A DNA stretch of 64,000 nt from Burkholderia vietnamiensis LMG 10929 (GCF_000959445.1 NZ_CP009631.1:3253417-3317416), one strand, 5' to 3'. Shown: positions 45,306-56,300, counted from the first letter of the stretch. Notes: generated by a model not told the origin, from the sequence alone. Made by a program: numbers and translations.

Positions 45306-45572
45306 TGCAGCTCCAACCAAGCAGTTACGGGGTTAAATCACCTTCCGCCGCCCAAAAATAAAACAATGAGATCAATCAACCTAACACCCGCAGTTCAAAT
45401 TGGTTACGAAATCGGAAAATTGATATTCAAGGACACGCGTGTCCCGAGCAATGCTGAAGTCTCGCGCCCGTCACGGCCAGCTCCAAAAACGGGCCGCGAG
45501 CGGCCGTAGCGTTCAGGAATTGCCACCCTACGCAGATCAAGCGCACAATCGCAACTCCCCTGTTTATCCCAA

Positions 45573-46319
45573 TTAAGAGACTCCCTCGTATCCTGCCAAC
45601 ACCTGATCCACGGCGCCGAACATACGAATTTGCCCCTTTTCCAGCCACAGCGCTTTGTTACACGTCTTACGAATAATTTCGTTCGAATGCATCGCCAACA
45701 CAACAATTTCTGCGCGATTGTGCAGATCGTCCAGCCGAACACGGGCCTTTTCCTGAAACGACGCATCCCCAACGCCGATCACTTCGTCGAGGAGGAGGAT
45801 CTCCGCGTCAACCGCAGTTGCGACCGCAAACGCCAATCGCATGCGCATCCCACTTGAGTAGGTTCGCAGCGGCAGATCAAGGTAGTCGCCAAGATCGGTA
45901 AATTCGGCAATTTCATCCTGCTTTGCCCGGATTTCCGAATCGGTCATCCCAAGCAAAAGCCCGCGCAGTCGGATGTTCTGGCGGCCAGTCGAGTTGTCGT
46001 CCATCCCCAAGCTGATATCCAATAGGGGAACAGCCTTCCCTTCCGTTCGGACAGTGCCAGATGTTGGACTGTAGATACCCGCCAATAACCGGAGCAATGT
46101 AGATTTGCCCGCTCCGTTTGGGCCGATTAGACCGACCCGATCACCCGCGTCTAGCCTCAAATTCACGTTATCCAATGCGCGGACAACGACAACACCGTCC
46201 GTGTCCTCCGCGATCCGGTTCCTTCTGCCCATGCGCATCACTCGCTTCTTAAGCGATCGCCCTTGAACATCAAAGATAGGCAGATCCAACCCCACGTTTT
46301 CCAGCTCGATAAAAGTCAT
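45573..46319 (-). CDS. wzt: polysaccharide ABC exporter ATP-binding protein
   Basis: The product is 248 aa. Walker A is GLIGPNGAGKSTLL (Gly66-Thr74), the signature is YSSGMRMRLAFAVA, and Walker B is ILLLDEVIGVGD. This is the Wzt/TagH/KpsT exporter type. It ends soon after the nucleotide-binding domain and lacks the C-terminal carbohydrate-binding domain that recognises terminal caps in O8/O9a systems, so export should not require a terminal modification. Wzm is encoded just upstream, 21 bases away. A 267-base gap without a recognised feature follows it. Confidence 0.92.
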   Translation of the reverse strand: MTFIELENVGLDLPIFDVQGRSLKKRVMRMGRRNRIAEDTDGVVVVRALDNVNLRLDAGDRVGLIGPNGAGKSTLLRLLAGIYSPTSGTVRTEGKAVPLLDISLGMDDNSTGRQNIRLRGLLLGMTDSEIRAKQDEIAEFTDLGDYLDLPLRTYSSGMRMRLAFAVATAVDAEILLLDEVIGVGDASFQEKARVRLDDLHNRAEIVVLAMHSNEIIRKTCNKALWLEKGQIRMFGAVDQVLAGYEGVS

Positions 46320-46340
46320 GTCGCCTTCAGCAAACTTGCA

Positions 46341-47123
46341 TTAAACCCAATAAGGAATACGCTTGAGATACCGCCCTGTGAGCCACAAGGCCAGTGCCCA
46401 GCCCAACAGGGCCATACCGCCAGTAATGCCCCAAGTCAACGCCGATGGAATTTCTCCCGTCAGCGGCCCCCGAACGAGATCGAGCAAATAAGCTAGCGGA
46501 TTAAAAGTGACGATCCACGAAAACTTACTGAGTGAACGTGGGCGGTACATGATTGGCGTAATGTAAAAGGCGACCTGCAACAGCGCGCTAATGATTTGCG
46601 GAAGGTCACGAAACCGAGCCGACAACAATCCAGCGACCATTGCAATCCAGCACGCATTTAACAAATAAAGCGCCAACGCCGGCAGCAAAAAAAACATAGC
46701 AGCCCAGCTCTTCGTCCCGAATGCCATCAACAGCAAAGCGATAATAATGAAGTTATGAGCAAATACGATAAGATTTCGCCAAACGATTTGAAAGACAAAT
46801 ATGAGCTTTGGGGTGGCGGCTTGTCGAATGTACGCTGCACTACTGATATAGACGAGCCCTCCGTCATTGACGATCTGGGAGAAAAGCGTCCACAAAACAA
46901 TGCCGACACTCAGGAATGGCAAATATTCCTTCAAATCCATCCCAAACAATGTCCCGTATACCGCGCCAATCGAGCCTATCATGACGGCCATACTGATGGT
47001 AAGCCAGAAGGGGCCGACGGACGACCGAGCATAGCGCTGGCGTATCTCAAGCCAACCAAGCAGCGTCCAAAGTCGCCATGACCGCAGGCTTGCTCTAAAA
47101 TCACTTAATGCAATTGAAAACAT
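46341..47123 (-). CDS. wzm: polysaccharide ABC exporter permease
   Basis: The product is 260 aa with six helices. It follows the ABC-2 Wzm pattern: a cytoplasmic start R-S-W-R-L-W-T-L-L-G-W-L-E-I-R-Q-R-Y, LGPFW-like SVGPFWLTISM, and the C-terminal NPLAYLLDLVRGPLTG. With Wzt it moves undecaprenyl-linked O-polysaccharide across the inner membrane. The sequence is visibly AT-richer than core genes. Confidence 0.92.
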   Translation of the reverse strand: MFSIALSDFRASLRSWRLWTLLGWLEIRQRYARSSVGPFWLTISMAVMIGSIGAVYGTLFGMDLKEYLPFLSVGIVLWTLFSQIVNDGGLVYISSAAYIRQAATPKLIFVFQIVWRNLIVFAHNFIIIALLLMAFGTKSWAAMFFLLPALALYLLNACWIAMVAGLLSARFRDLPQIISALLQVAFYITPIMYRPRSLSKFSWIVTFNPLAYLLDLVRGPLTGEIPSALTWGITGGMALLGWALALWLTGRYLKRIPYWV

Positions 47124-47689
47124 AAGTTGATGCTTTACGACAGTCGACAGAAAGGGAATGAATGGCTTCGGTGGCCTGAAACGTGCCGGAGTTCTGCATT
47201 GTGGCGCGGAGCGAGCATCGGGCCATCCGACGGAATCGCGTGCAACTGTACCATGCGCACCATCCCCTAGGGCACCCGAACTGTTACACTTTGTCGCTTC
47301 CGGCGCGACGATTTGGTGCCCCTGATGTCATCGCGGGCCATGCTATGTCGCGACATACCGACCACGCGAACGCAGGCGATGCATCAAAACCAACGCACAC
47401 AACGATCCGATTGCAGCGCATCGAGGCTGTCCTGGGGAAATACGACCGGAACTATCCGGCGACTGTCCAGTTGGCGCGGGCCTGCAAGTCGCAACGCATC
47501 GCTGCTCATGTGCCGGCGTAGACCGATGTCGGCCGCCGTCAGCCCCGCTCCAGTTCGAGGCATCCGCCAACCAACCCGGGTAGAGCGCTATCACGCTCAA
47601 ACGATCAAATAACAAGCTGTTACGCCGTCAACCTGAAACACCGAGACTAGACGGTGGATGTAAGCATTGAAACCGGGCGGTCTCAAGAA
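47124..47689. other. non-coding stretch between wzm and the IS30 element
   Basis: This 566-base region should contain the wzm-wzt promoter. Open frames on both strands have no ribosome-binding sites and no recognisable similarity. It may hold decayed gene remnants, since insertion elements commonly land in such spots, but I cannot identify any. Confidence 0.4.
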
Positions 47690-48709
47690 TCAAGTGCAAC
47701 GTTTAGCCAACCCGGTGGCAGCCAATTCCATCGCCATGGCCTCTTCGGGGGTTTTCCAGTTGAGGGTTTGACGAGGGCGTCCGTTCATCAGCTTGGCAAT
47801 ATCGTTCAACTGCATCTGGGTCACGCCTGACAGGTCCATTCCTTTGGGTAGAAACTGGCGCAGCAGGCCGTTGGTATTTTCGTTGCTGCCTCGTTGCCAA
47901 GGCGCGTAGGGATCCGCGAACCAGATATCCAGATTCAATCGTTCAGCCAGCTCGACATGACAGGTCATTTCCGATCCGCGATCGTAGGTCAGGCTTTCCC
48001 GCAGAAAGGCCGGCAGCTTCTTCATCTGGCGCGTGAAGCCTTCCAGTGCATCCTCGGCCGTGCAGCCATCCATGCGGCACAGCACCACGAAGCGCGTCTT
48101 GCGCTCGACCAGTGTGCCGACGCAGGAACGATTGAAGGCCCCCTTGATGAGATCGCCTTCCCAATGACCGGGCCATTGGCGCGTTTCGATTGCCTCGGGC
48201 CGATGGACGATGCGAAGTTCTTCCGGCACAAAGCTCTTGCGGGCCAGCGTCTTGCGTGCGTTGCCACGCACCGGTTTCTCCTGACGCAGGGCCTCAATCA
48301 TGGCCTGCTTCAAGCCGCCGCGGGGATGGGTATAAATCGCCGCGTAGATCGTTTCGTGGCTGACTCGTTGCTCGGGGTTGTCTGGATGCATCTCGCGAAG
48401 TCTCGCAGCAATTTGCTGCGGCGACCAGCACCGATAAACCAGATCGTGATGCACCCGCCAGTACAGCGTGCTTCCTGCTGCCAGTTTCGCCTGACGCCGA
48501 CTTCGCTCGCGGCGCGTCCGATAGGCTCTGGCCGCGCTTGTGGCGTCATAGCAGCGAGGCGCTTCCGTACGATTGCGCGCCAGTTCTCGTGTGATCGTCG
48601 ACGCGCTGCGGCCAAGCAGCCTTGCAATCGCTCTGACGCTCGTGTTCCGGGCCTTCTCGATCATGATCACCGCGCGCTCTTCGGCGCTCAGATGCTTGTA
48701 ATTCGTCAT
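47690..48709 (-). CDS. IS30 family transposase
   Basis: The product is 339 aa. An N-terminal helix-turn-helix (LSAEERAVIMIEKARNTSVR and AIARLLGRSASTITRELARN) is followed by the DDE catalytic domain: WEGDLIKG with the first aspartate, LTYDRGSEM with the second, and NENTNGLLRQF with the glutamate. The frame is complete, so the enzyme may be active. It recognises the element's terminal repeats and carries out copy-out-type transposition. Confidence 0.95.
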   Translation of the reverse strand: MTNYKHLSAEERAVIMIEKARNTSVRAIARLLGRSASTITRELARNRTEAPRCYDATSAARAYRTRRERSRRQAKLAAGSTLYWRVHHDLVYRCWSPQQIAARLREMHPDNPEQRVSHETIYAAIYTHPRGGLKQAMIEALRQEKPVRGNARKTLARKSFVPEELRIVHRPEAIETRQWPGHWEGDLIKGAFNRSCVGTLVERKTRFVVLCRMDGCTAEDALEGFTRQMKKLPAFLRESLTYDRGSEMTCHVELAERLNLDIWFADPYAPWQRGSNENTNGLLRQFLPKGMDLSGVTQMQLNDIAKLMNGRPRQTLNWKTPEEAMAMELAATGLAKRCT

Positions 48710-48745
48710 CGCAACACCCTATCTCATCAAAGGTGTTGCACTTGA
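47690..48745. mobile_element. IS30 family insertion sequence
   Basis: The element is about 1056 bp with one transposase gene. The terminal inverted repeat TCAAGTGCAAC is identical at 47690-47700 and, reversed, at 48735-48745; beyond 11 bases the ends match only loosely. The transposase stop codon (TGA) lies in the first three bases of the left repeat. No clear target-site duplication flanks the ends. It sits in the O-antigen locus between wzm and the acyltransferase. Confidence 0.85.
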
Positions 48746-48943
48746 AGCTAGAGTCTAAGCCGTGTCGAATCTATAAATGTGCCGCCAGCACACAACCGCG
48801 CACAAACAATTACACAACGACTGCACCGGGCGCGATACCCGTGCAAGCCTTGCTCTGCGGACCGATATCGACTGGGTTCTATCCATATTCAGCCGTCAAT
48901 TTGCAATCAGCGCCGCAGCAATAATCACACCAGATCCGGCTCA

Positions 48944-50048
48944 CTAGAATTGAGTTTCACCGCACACCTTGCGTTGAACGAGACATGCATCCGCAAAGCG
49001 CCTTGCGACCCGAACAGAGGCTGCCTCTACCGGAAGGAAAGCCACGGCACCGAGGATTGACAGCGGAATGGTTGTTAATATAATGCAGATTGCCGCAACT
49101 CGCTTATCCACACCACGGGAGTTCAACTCGACAATGGACCACGAAGTAAAGCTCAATATAACAAACATATGAGTCAGATACAGCGGAAAACTAATGGACC
49201 CAAGAAATCGGGACAGGCGCACTCCGAAGAAACGACGAGCTGACGCATACAGCGATATTGCAAGAACTAGAAGCCCTTCCAGCACGGAGAGAAAGCGGGG
49301 ATCTCTTGGATATGGCGTATAAATTGACGCTACAATGCATGACCCCACTACTAGCACAAGGAAATATGGTGCTGCGACATCAAGCAGAGTCCGCCCTCGC
49401 CAATGATAAAGTTCTGCCAACATCATTCCAAATATAAATGCCAGTAACGGACTGTTCAGCAGCGCACATACCAGCGCACAGGCAACGTAAGCAATCCACC
49501 TACTTTCCTTTCCGAATAGCGCAAGCACGCAGCAGACAAGCATTGAACCGTATAGCTCGATACTCATCGTCCACAAAACGCCATTGTATGCACGCTGCGG
49601 GTCATAAGCAAAAAACACGTCAAACAGTGCAAATTTAAGACAATTAAAAAGCGATACCGATAAAGTAAATGCAAAATCCAACCATGGGCTTCTTACCACA
49701 ACCGCGGCCTCATGATTAAAGGTCAATCCCAAATCAACCAGCACAAATCCGATCAACGACGAAGCGAGGACCGGCAACATTAACCTTGGATACCTTTTAA
49801 TCGCGAGCGACGTCAGGAACCGGATATTGCCCGTCTCCAGATATCCGCACGCGAGAGCAAAACCAGATACCACAAATAATACGTACACCGCGAAGTCGCC
49901 GTCGGTCGGAAAGAGCAGATACCACCTCCTTAAAGTCGGATCTGCAGCGATTAAAACTCCACGAATAATGTGGGCCAACAAAACCATTATCGCCGCCCCC
50001 CCTGAGACCATCGAGGAATAATGTGCGAGCCGGGGTCCGAATGTCCAT
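48944..50048 (-). CDS. acyltransferase-3 family O-acyltransferase, frame broken at a G7 tract
   Basis: The product is an integral membrane protein with about ten helices, of the AT3/OafA type that O-acetylates surface glycans. The conserved N terminus (RTPARTLFLDGLRG) is read from ATG 50048, but the rest (AAIMVLLAHIIRG onward) is in another frame. The switch occurs at seven Gs on the minus strand (49996-50002). Six or nine Gs would restore one frame; nine gives the family R-x10-H spacing. As sequenced, either a truncated peptide is made or translation starts at ATG 50011 (355 aa) without the motif arginine. This looks like a phase-off gene. Confidence 0.8.
49996..50002. repeat. homopolymeric G7/C7 tract at the frameshift
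   Basis: Seven consecutive Cs on the plus strand lie exactly where the acyltransferase frame is lost. It is the likely site of slipped-strand mispairing. Confidence 0.75.
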
Positions 50049-50736
50049 GGGGAAGAGTTATAGAGTTGGATCCACGAGTCCGAAGGAGCAACTCGCGGCT
50101 TGCGTGGGCTGCCGGTCATATGATGGCAACGCAGTATACCTGCGCCGGGCAACGAATCGATCAGACAGCAAAATTGTGGATGCGAGTCATCCAGCCTCGT
50201 GCTAGTCGGACACAATCACGCGTGCATGCTCGTCCGCCGAGATCTCGCGCATGTCGGCCAACGGCACGCCCAAAAACACAAACGGCAAAGCCGAGGCCCA
50301 CCATGATTCGCGTCATTTCCGCAAGCATGACGGAACCAATTCGTCGCGCCCCACAAGCGTCACAAGTCGCCCTCTTCACGCCCCCTTCCCCCTCCGCCCC
50401 GATCGTCTGACGCATGCCATGTGCCCAAGTATGCTCAACCGGACCGTTGAGATGAATGAACGCCCCCTTCCTCGTCCCGGCATCGTCCAGTGCTACGTTC
50501 AACGGTCGCCGGATGATATATTTGCCCTCTTGAAGTTAGTTGATACAAGCATACGGGGCGGGACAGGGCGGCATCGCCAGATCGGCAGCTCCGCTAGGAT
50601 CATCAACTCGACACTAGCCCAGAGCGGCCGACCTGTTCAGCCTGGAGCGACCATTCATCCATTGAACCCAGACCGTTTCCCGGCCTCAGGGAATCGATGT
50701 CCTTCACGCCAGACGACTTTGTACAAACGGGCACCT
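50049..50736. other. 688-base divergent intergenic region
   Basis: The region between the acyltransferase and the GT61 gene should hold both promoters. A 113-codon minus-strand frame (50161-50502) and several plus-strand frames lack ribosome-binding sites and recognisable domains. The middle (50160-50500) is GC-richer than the flanks, possibly an old remnant. No JUMPstart or ops element was found. Confidence 0.4.
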
Positions 50737-51930
50737 ATGACGACCGACTTATTTCGCTTCCGCGACCCACTTACCTTCGATCAAATTTCCGCAGCGCAGC
50801 TTGACGGACAGGATGAGGGCGTATGGATCGCGCCGCCCGGGACGTTAACTTGTCGTCTACGTGTCCCACCAACATTCCATGATTTCCCAAGCGGTGAAAG
50901 CATTTTCACGGACTTGTCAACCCGTCCACCGGTTATTTATCCCCCGGTATTCGCCTTAGCGCGCAACAACGTCACATTGGCGGGCTACAGAACCATGCTC
51001 GGGCAGGATGGAACGTTCTGTATGGACGAAGCATATCTCGATCAAGCGGCACAAGAAGCCGCACTCAATCGGCTATCCGCGTTGGACGAGTTCAACAACG
51101 AAGCGACCGGCCTCACGTTGATTAACGATAACCGCGAATTCTCATTCAGTCATCACGATCGCCCTGTTATCGAGCACAAGGGGACCGCAATTCTACTTTG
51201 CTCCACCGAACCATCTAATTATGGCTCCTTTCTTTTCAGAATTCTCCCGAAACTGAAGACGATGCAAGAAGCCGGCCTTGATGGCCCCATTATTGTGCCC
51301 GTCTATACTGACTCGACGCGCGCATTGCTTTCGTTAAGTGGCATCGATGGGAGCAGGATCGTTCCGCACTACGCAAACGCCCTATATAAAATCGATCGCG
51401 CAATTATGCTCAGCTTGCGCAACAATCAAGCTTACCTGGACGAATCCAGTATTGATTTTTATACGAATCTCCGCGCCCGACACGGCGAAGATCCCCGCGG
51501 GCGGAAGCTATACATCACCCGTAGAAATTTGGGTAATGCATCGCTTGCAGCCGGCGCGCGCGTTATGCAGAACGAGGGGGAACTTATTCAGGCTCTCGAG
51601 TCACATGGCTTCGAGATTGTCGAGCCCTCGCGTTTGTCCGCCCTCGAGCAGATTCGACTATTCTCCTCGGCGAACATGATTGTCGGCGCCTCGGGATCTG
51701 CAATGTTCAACGCTGTGTTCTGCCACCCGGGGACCAAGTTGGTCGACATCGAATCGGAGCCACACTGGATTCATGCACATATGTGTTTATTTGGCTCCCT
51801 CGGGCTAAATTACGGGATTTTCGAAGGTGAAACCTATGATCGTGATTTCGGGGCTGCGCACAAACCATTCTCGATCGATGTCGAATCGCTGGTTGCCCGA
51901 GTACTCGAATTCGATCGAACATCACAATAA
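50737..51930 (+). CDS. glycosyltransferase family 61 protein
   Basis: The product is 397 aa. The C-terminal half follows the DUF563/GT61 pattern: NYGSFLFRILPKL, the R-G-R-K-L-Y-I-T-R-R-N-L-G-N-A segment, R-V-M-Q-N-E-G-E-L, and A-N-M-I-V-G-A-S-G-S-A-M-F-N-A-V-F-C-H-P-G. Proteins of this family act in capsule or O-antigen synthesis; the sugar is unknown. No ribosome-binding site is evident before the ATG at 50737, and the in-frame extension upstream is not protein-like. Low GC marks it as part of the acquired segment. Confidence 0.8.
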   Translation: MTTDLFRFRDPLTFDQISAAQLDGQDEGVWIAPPGTLTCRLRVPPTFHDFPSGESIFTDLSTRPPVIYPPVFALARNNVTLAGYRTMLGQDGTFCMDEAYLDQAAQEAALNRLSALDEFNNEATGLTLINDNREFSFSHHDRPVIEHKGTAILLCSTEPSNYGSFLFRILPKLKTMQEAGLDGPIIVPVYTDSTRALLSLSGIDGSRIVPHYANALYKIDRAIMLSLRNNQAYLDESSIDFYTNLRARHGEDPRGRKLYITRRNLGNASLAAGARVMQNEGELIQALESHGFEIVEPSRLSALEQIRLFSSANMIVGASGSAMFNAVFCHPGTKLVDIESEPHWIHAHMCLFGSLGLNYGIFEGETYDRDFGAAHKPFSIDVESLVARVLEFDRTSQ

Positions 51931-52069
51931 TCACCAATGTGGCGCCTGAGAGGGAAACGGACTGCACTCGAAAGAAGGCATCTCTAAATATCGTCACGAA
52001 ATTACGTCGAAAATTTGCTTGACAACCAATAGGCAAACACCATGACGCTTTTCATACACGACTTATAAT

Positions 52070-53206
52070 ATGAGTAACCACATAATTATTGCCGGCACGG
52101 GCCGGGCCGGCACCAGCTTCCTGGTGCAATATCTAGCTGCATGTGGACTGGAGACGCACCTCGCTGCGAATCCGGACGACAGGCTCGACGAAAATGCGAA
52201 TGCCGGTCTCGAAGACACACCGATTACGGGTTACGCGCTACCATACGTTGTGAAATCACCTTGGCTATACGAGATCGTAGACGATCTCGTCGAAAGATCA
52301 GATATCAAAATTGATGCCGTCATCTTGCCCATGCGCGACATCGTCGAAGCGGCCACGAGTCGCGTGATCCTCGAGATGCGGGCACGCTATAGCAAAGAGT
52401 ATCTCGCCCCTCAGATAACGCGGTGGGAAACGTGGGGAGAAACCCCCGGCGGCGTCGTTTATTCGCTGAATCCCGTCGATCAAGCACGAATTCTAGCACT
52501 CGGCTTTCACGAGACGATCCGCGCCCTCGTCAGAAAAGATATTCCTATTATTTTCTTAGACTTCCCTCGTCTAGTGGGAGATGGAGCATATTTATGGGGA
52601 AAGTTGGAGCGCATTCTAAAAGACAAAACCGACAAGATGCATGCAATGAGGGTTCACGCCGAAATTGCAGACACGAGTAAGGTTCGGGCCGGGAAAGAAA
52701 TCTGCGAACCCGCCATGCAACGCGATACAGCGAGTCAATTTGGTGAGATTTCGAGACCTAAAATTTCATATCCATCCCATGACACACTGGATCGCGCGGC
52801 CTTGTTGCGGGAGCTGGAACGTCTGCGCAATCGACTCAACTCGATGACAAATGACGCAACGCGCTTGAAGGAAGAGTCCGCGCAAGCGGCAGCAATCGCA
52901 GAGCAGGCATCCATGAAAAACAAAAGCCTCCAATCACAATTGGAGATGGCCAATCAACGCGAAGCCCGCTTGCGTGATGATGCGCATGCCGAAATAGAAA
53001 ACTGCAAGGCTCAATACAGCGCTCAGAGCCATCAGATTTCGAGCGAGTTGCAACAGGCATACGAGCAGAGAATCGCCGCAGACCGAAGTCAATTCATCGC
53101 GAAAATAGAGTTGCTGGAACAGTCTATCGCGGCACTGCGAGATTCGACATCTTGGCGGGCTACCCGACCTCTCCGCCGGCTTGCGGAATGGATACGCCGT
53201 ACTTAG
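52070..53206 (+). CDS. sulfotransferase-like P-loop protein with coiled coil
   Basis: The product is 378 aa. Residues 4-14 (HIIIAGTGRAGTS) are a P-loop of the sulfotransferase type that binds PAPS, and P-M-R-D-I-V-E-A-A-T-S-R near 85-96 resembles the 3'-phosphate-binding motif. From about 235 to 350 the sequence is a heptad-rich coiled coil. It ends in S-T-S-W-R-A-T-R-P-L-R, a motif also found in the next, much larger protein. It might sulfate a sugar or the chain end, with the coiled coil mediating assembly; this is inference. No ribosome-binding site is seen, but the P-loop position fixes the start. Confidence 0.6.
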   Translation: MSNHIIIAGTGRAGTSFLVQYLAACGLETHLAANPDDRLDENANAGLEDTPITGYALPYVVKSPWLYEIVDDLVERSDIKIDAVILPMRDIVEAATSRVILEMRARYSKEYLAPQITRWETWGETPGGVVYSLNPVDQARILALGFHETIRALVRKDIPIIFLDFPRLVGDGAYLWGKLERILKDKTDKMHAMRVHAEIADTSKVRAGKEICEPAMQRDTASQFGEISRPKISYPSHDTLDRAALLRELERLRNRLNSMTNDATRLKEESAQAAAIAEQASMKNKSLQSQLEMANQREARLRDDAHAEIENCKAQYSAQSHQISSELQQAYEQRIAADRSQFIAKIELLEQSIAALRDSTSWRATRPLRRLAEWIRRT

Positions 53207-53318
53207 CATCCCCCTCCGCCACTGCTTCCAGCGTCTGACGCAAGAAAAATGTAACGTCACTGGACAACGGATTGGCGATCGCAACACTGGACGGCAATCC
53301 CCCCTCGGACAGGACTAT

Positions 53319-56300
53319 ATGACTTCACCAGCACATTCTTCCCGCCTTATTCTCGTAGCAGCACCGCCGCGCAGCGGCGGCGCCGAATTAGCAACTCTCC
53401 TAAAGTTACTTGGCATTGGACAACCGATCGCTAATTCTGAGCTGGCACACTCAGTCTACGATAAGCGAGCCTCGACAGTTGCCGAGTTTCATCAGTCTTT
53501 ATTCACAGCGCTCGCATCGAAGTGGGATGATCCGGTCCCTCTACGCGAAGAATGGATCCGAAGCTCCGCGGTTTGCTTATGCTCAGATCAAGTGACAGAG
53601 GCACTGCGCGCCGACCTGGACGGCTATCGTGAAGCTGCCTTGTATGACGTAGGCATGTGCCGCTTGCTGGCGGTTTGGTATCCGATCGCAGAGCGAATGA
53701 ATCGAACCGACATCACGGTAATCCCGATTCGCCACCCTAGTGAAACCGCCGAGTCCCTCTGGCTTCGGGACGGACTTTTCCGAGCGCACGCCCTGCTCGT
53801 CTGGCTCACTTCGTTTGTGTCGATCGAGTATGCATCGCGAGGTCGAAAACGCGTCTTCCTGCAGTACGACGAACTGGTCGGCAATTGGCGCGCCGCGGCT
53901 AAGGGCCTCGCAACCTCTATGGACATAGTATGGCCCCGCGATCCGGAGCGAGCTGCACCGGACGTCGATCGGTCAGTGAAAGAGATGCGATCGAATCGGC
54001 CTCTACGGTCTCAATCCCTAAATGGCGCGGATACGCTGAGCAGCGTGGTTGAACGTGCATGGAAAGCCGCAATTCTTCTTGTTGCCAACGCATCCGATCC
54101 GGATGCGCTACAACTAATGGATGCAATTCGCGAGGATCTCGGTCCGGCTTCGGAGCTTTACGGAAGCGTAATCATCGAATTACAGGCGAAATATGCTCGA
54201 GATTTAGCGTCCCAATCTCGCACAATTCGCGAACGCGATAGTGTCCTTGCTGACCGGACAACAAGGCTTGTCGATGCCGAAATGCGGTTCGTGAAACTTC
54301 ACCAGCGGGCGGAAAACAGAGAGAAGGAAATTTCGAACTACGAATCCCGCGTGGCTCAACTGACCGCAGATTTTTCGGCCGCCGAACGGGAACTCCGATA
54401 TAAAGCACGCGAGCTTCATTCAATGCGAGAACTCGTCAATACTTTGCGTGAGAAACACGCCAACGCAGGAATCGAGCTCGAGCAAAAGAACAACGATTTT
54501 ACAAACACGGAACTCAATAAACTCTCAGCCCAGTTGCAGCTAGCTACAGCAAATCTGCAAAAACTACAGCAGGAACACCAGCTTTCTGTTGACGCGCTTC
54601 GGGCAGCTGAAATTGAACTCGACAATATGCGCGCGTCGACAAGCTGGCGAGTTAGCCGGCCATTGCGCTCCGTCGGTCGGTCAATACCCCTCGGCCCGCG
54701 CAGGATCATGAAAAACATTTTGCGGGCAGGTTGGCGTACTGCTACCCCCTGGCGCAATGCCGAGCGTCGTCGCTTGGCGGAATTAGCGCGGACGGGAACG
54801 CTCTCTGCCGTTACATCGGCAGACGTACACAGTCCAATAAAGAACATCAGCGGTACCACGTGCGCAACCGCTATGGATGCACCGTTGATTAAGACTCCGC
54901 AAGTGACTGTCGGTCCCGACGATCTGCATATAGCGAACCTGATACGCGACAGTGAGTTCTTCTCCGCGGAAACCTACGACGGTCAGGCCCATGCACGCGA
55001 GATAGGTATGGACCCGGCACTTCACTATGTCCTGTATGGAGAAAAGCAGGGGTTGATGCCATCGGATAAATTCGATCCCGTTTACTATGGCGAGAGATAT
55101 CCCGACATCGTGGCATGGGGTGGAAATAGGCTCAGTCACTATATCGCAAGGGGGCGAGCGGAACAGCGATACGGACTTCCGGTGACGGATACGGAAATCC
55201 TTCCAACTAACACCTTGAATCCGGATAAGCCGACGGTCCTCGTGATCGCACATGAAGCATCTCGAACCGGTGCTCCAATACTCGCCTGGAACATCTGCCG
55301 GGCCCTGCGCGCTCGCGCCAATGTCGTCGCGGTACTCATGCGTGGTGGTGCACTTGAGGAGCCCTTCGCCGAGGTCGCGGATGCCGTCGTGGGGCCACCG
55401 ATCGCAGATGTATTCAATCCGGCCGATGGTCGGAGATTTGGGCATCGCCTTGCCGATACATACAAGCCGCTGTACGTAATAGCGAACAGCGTCGAAACGC
55501 GTTCACTCGTTCCGGGGCTAGCAGAATACGGAGTGCCCGTCGTCGCATTGGTCCATGAGTTCTCTGGCTATACGAAACCAATTGGTAGTCTGCAACGGCT
55601 TTATGAGCAGGCTGCAGAAATCGTATTTCCTGCTGACATCGTCAAGCGCTCGTCGGAAAATGACTATCCTGCACTGAGGTTACGACATGCTCATGTGCTA
55701 CCCCAAGGGCCATCTGAAGTTCCAAAGTCCAATATGTCGAAATCATCGGTTCCATTGCCGAGAAAAACCTGCTCCGTGAAGGAAAAGCTTCGCCCTGAGG
55801 AAGCTAAGAATTCGTTGTTGGTCGTCGGCATGGGGTTCGTCGATTGGCGAAAAGGCGTGGACTTGTTCGTGAGTGCGCTTACGGCGCTCGCCAGTAGAGC
55901 CCCTACTGTCGACGTTCGATTCGTTTGGGTGGGTCATGGATTCAAAGTCTCTGACAGACTAGACATCGCGTCATATCTTGCCGAACAGGTTGAACGATCG
56001 GGCATCGGCGACCGTTTCGCATTTCTCGACGCCGTTGAGAATGTTGAAGACATCTATGCTGAAGCTGATGTCTTGTTTCTTAGCTCGCGCCTCGATCCGC
56101 TGCCCAATGTGTCGATTGACGCTGCGTTGCGAGGAATCCCGATTGTGTGCTTTGCCGATGCAAGTGGCATGGCCGAGATCTTGATGTCCGACGAGGCAAC
56201 CCAGGAACTGGTGGTTGCTCATCTGGACGCCGGCGCCGCGGCAATCGCGATCGGGAAACTCGCTACCGATCGAAATAGACTTAAACAGCTAGGAACTGCG

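Noticed and set aside
47680..48755. Target-site duplication of the IS30 element
   Set aside because: The bases flanking the two repeats (GAA on the left, AGC on the right) do not match, so no duplication can be claimed.
50161..50502. 113-codon minus-strand frame between the acyltransferase and GT61 genes
   Set aside because: No ribosome-binding site, no recognisable domain and no partner. Not supported as a gene.
52064..52069. TATAAT directly before the ATG at 52070
   Set aside because: A -10 element touching the start codon would begin transcription inside the gene. It is probably chance AT richness.
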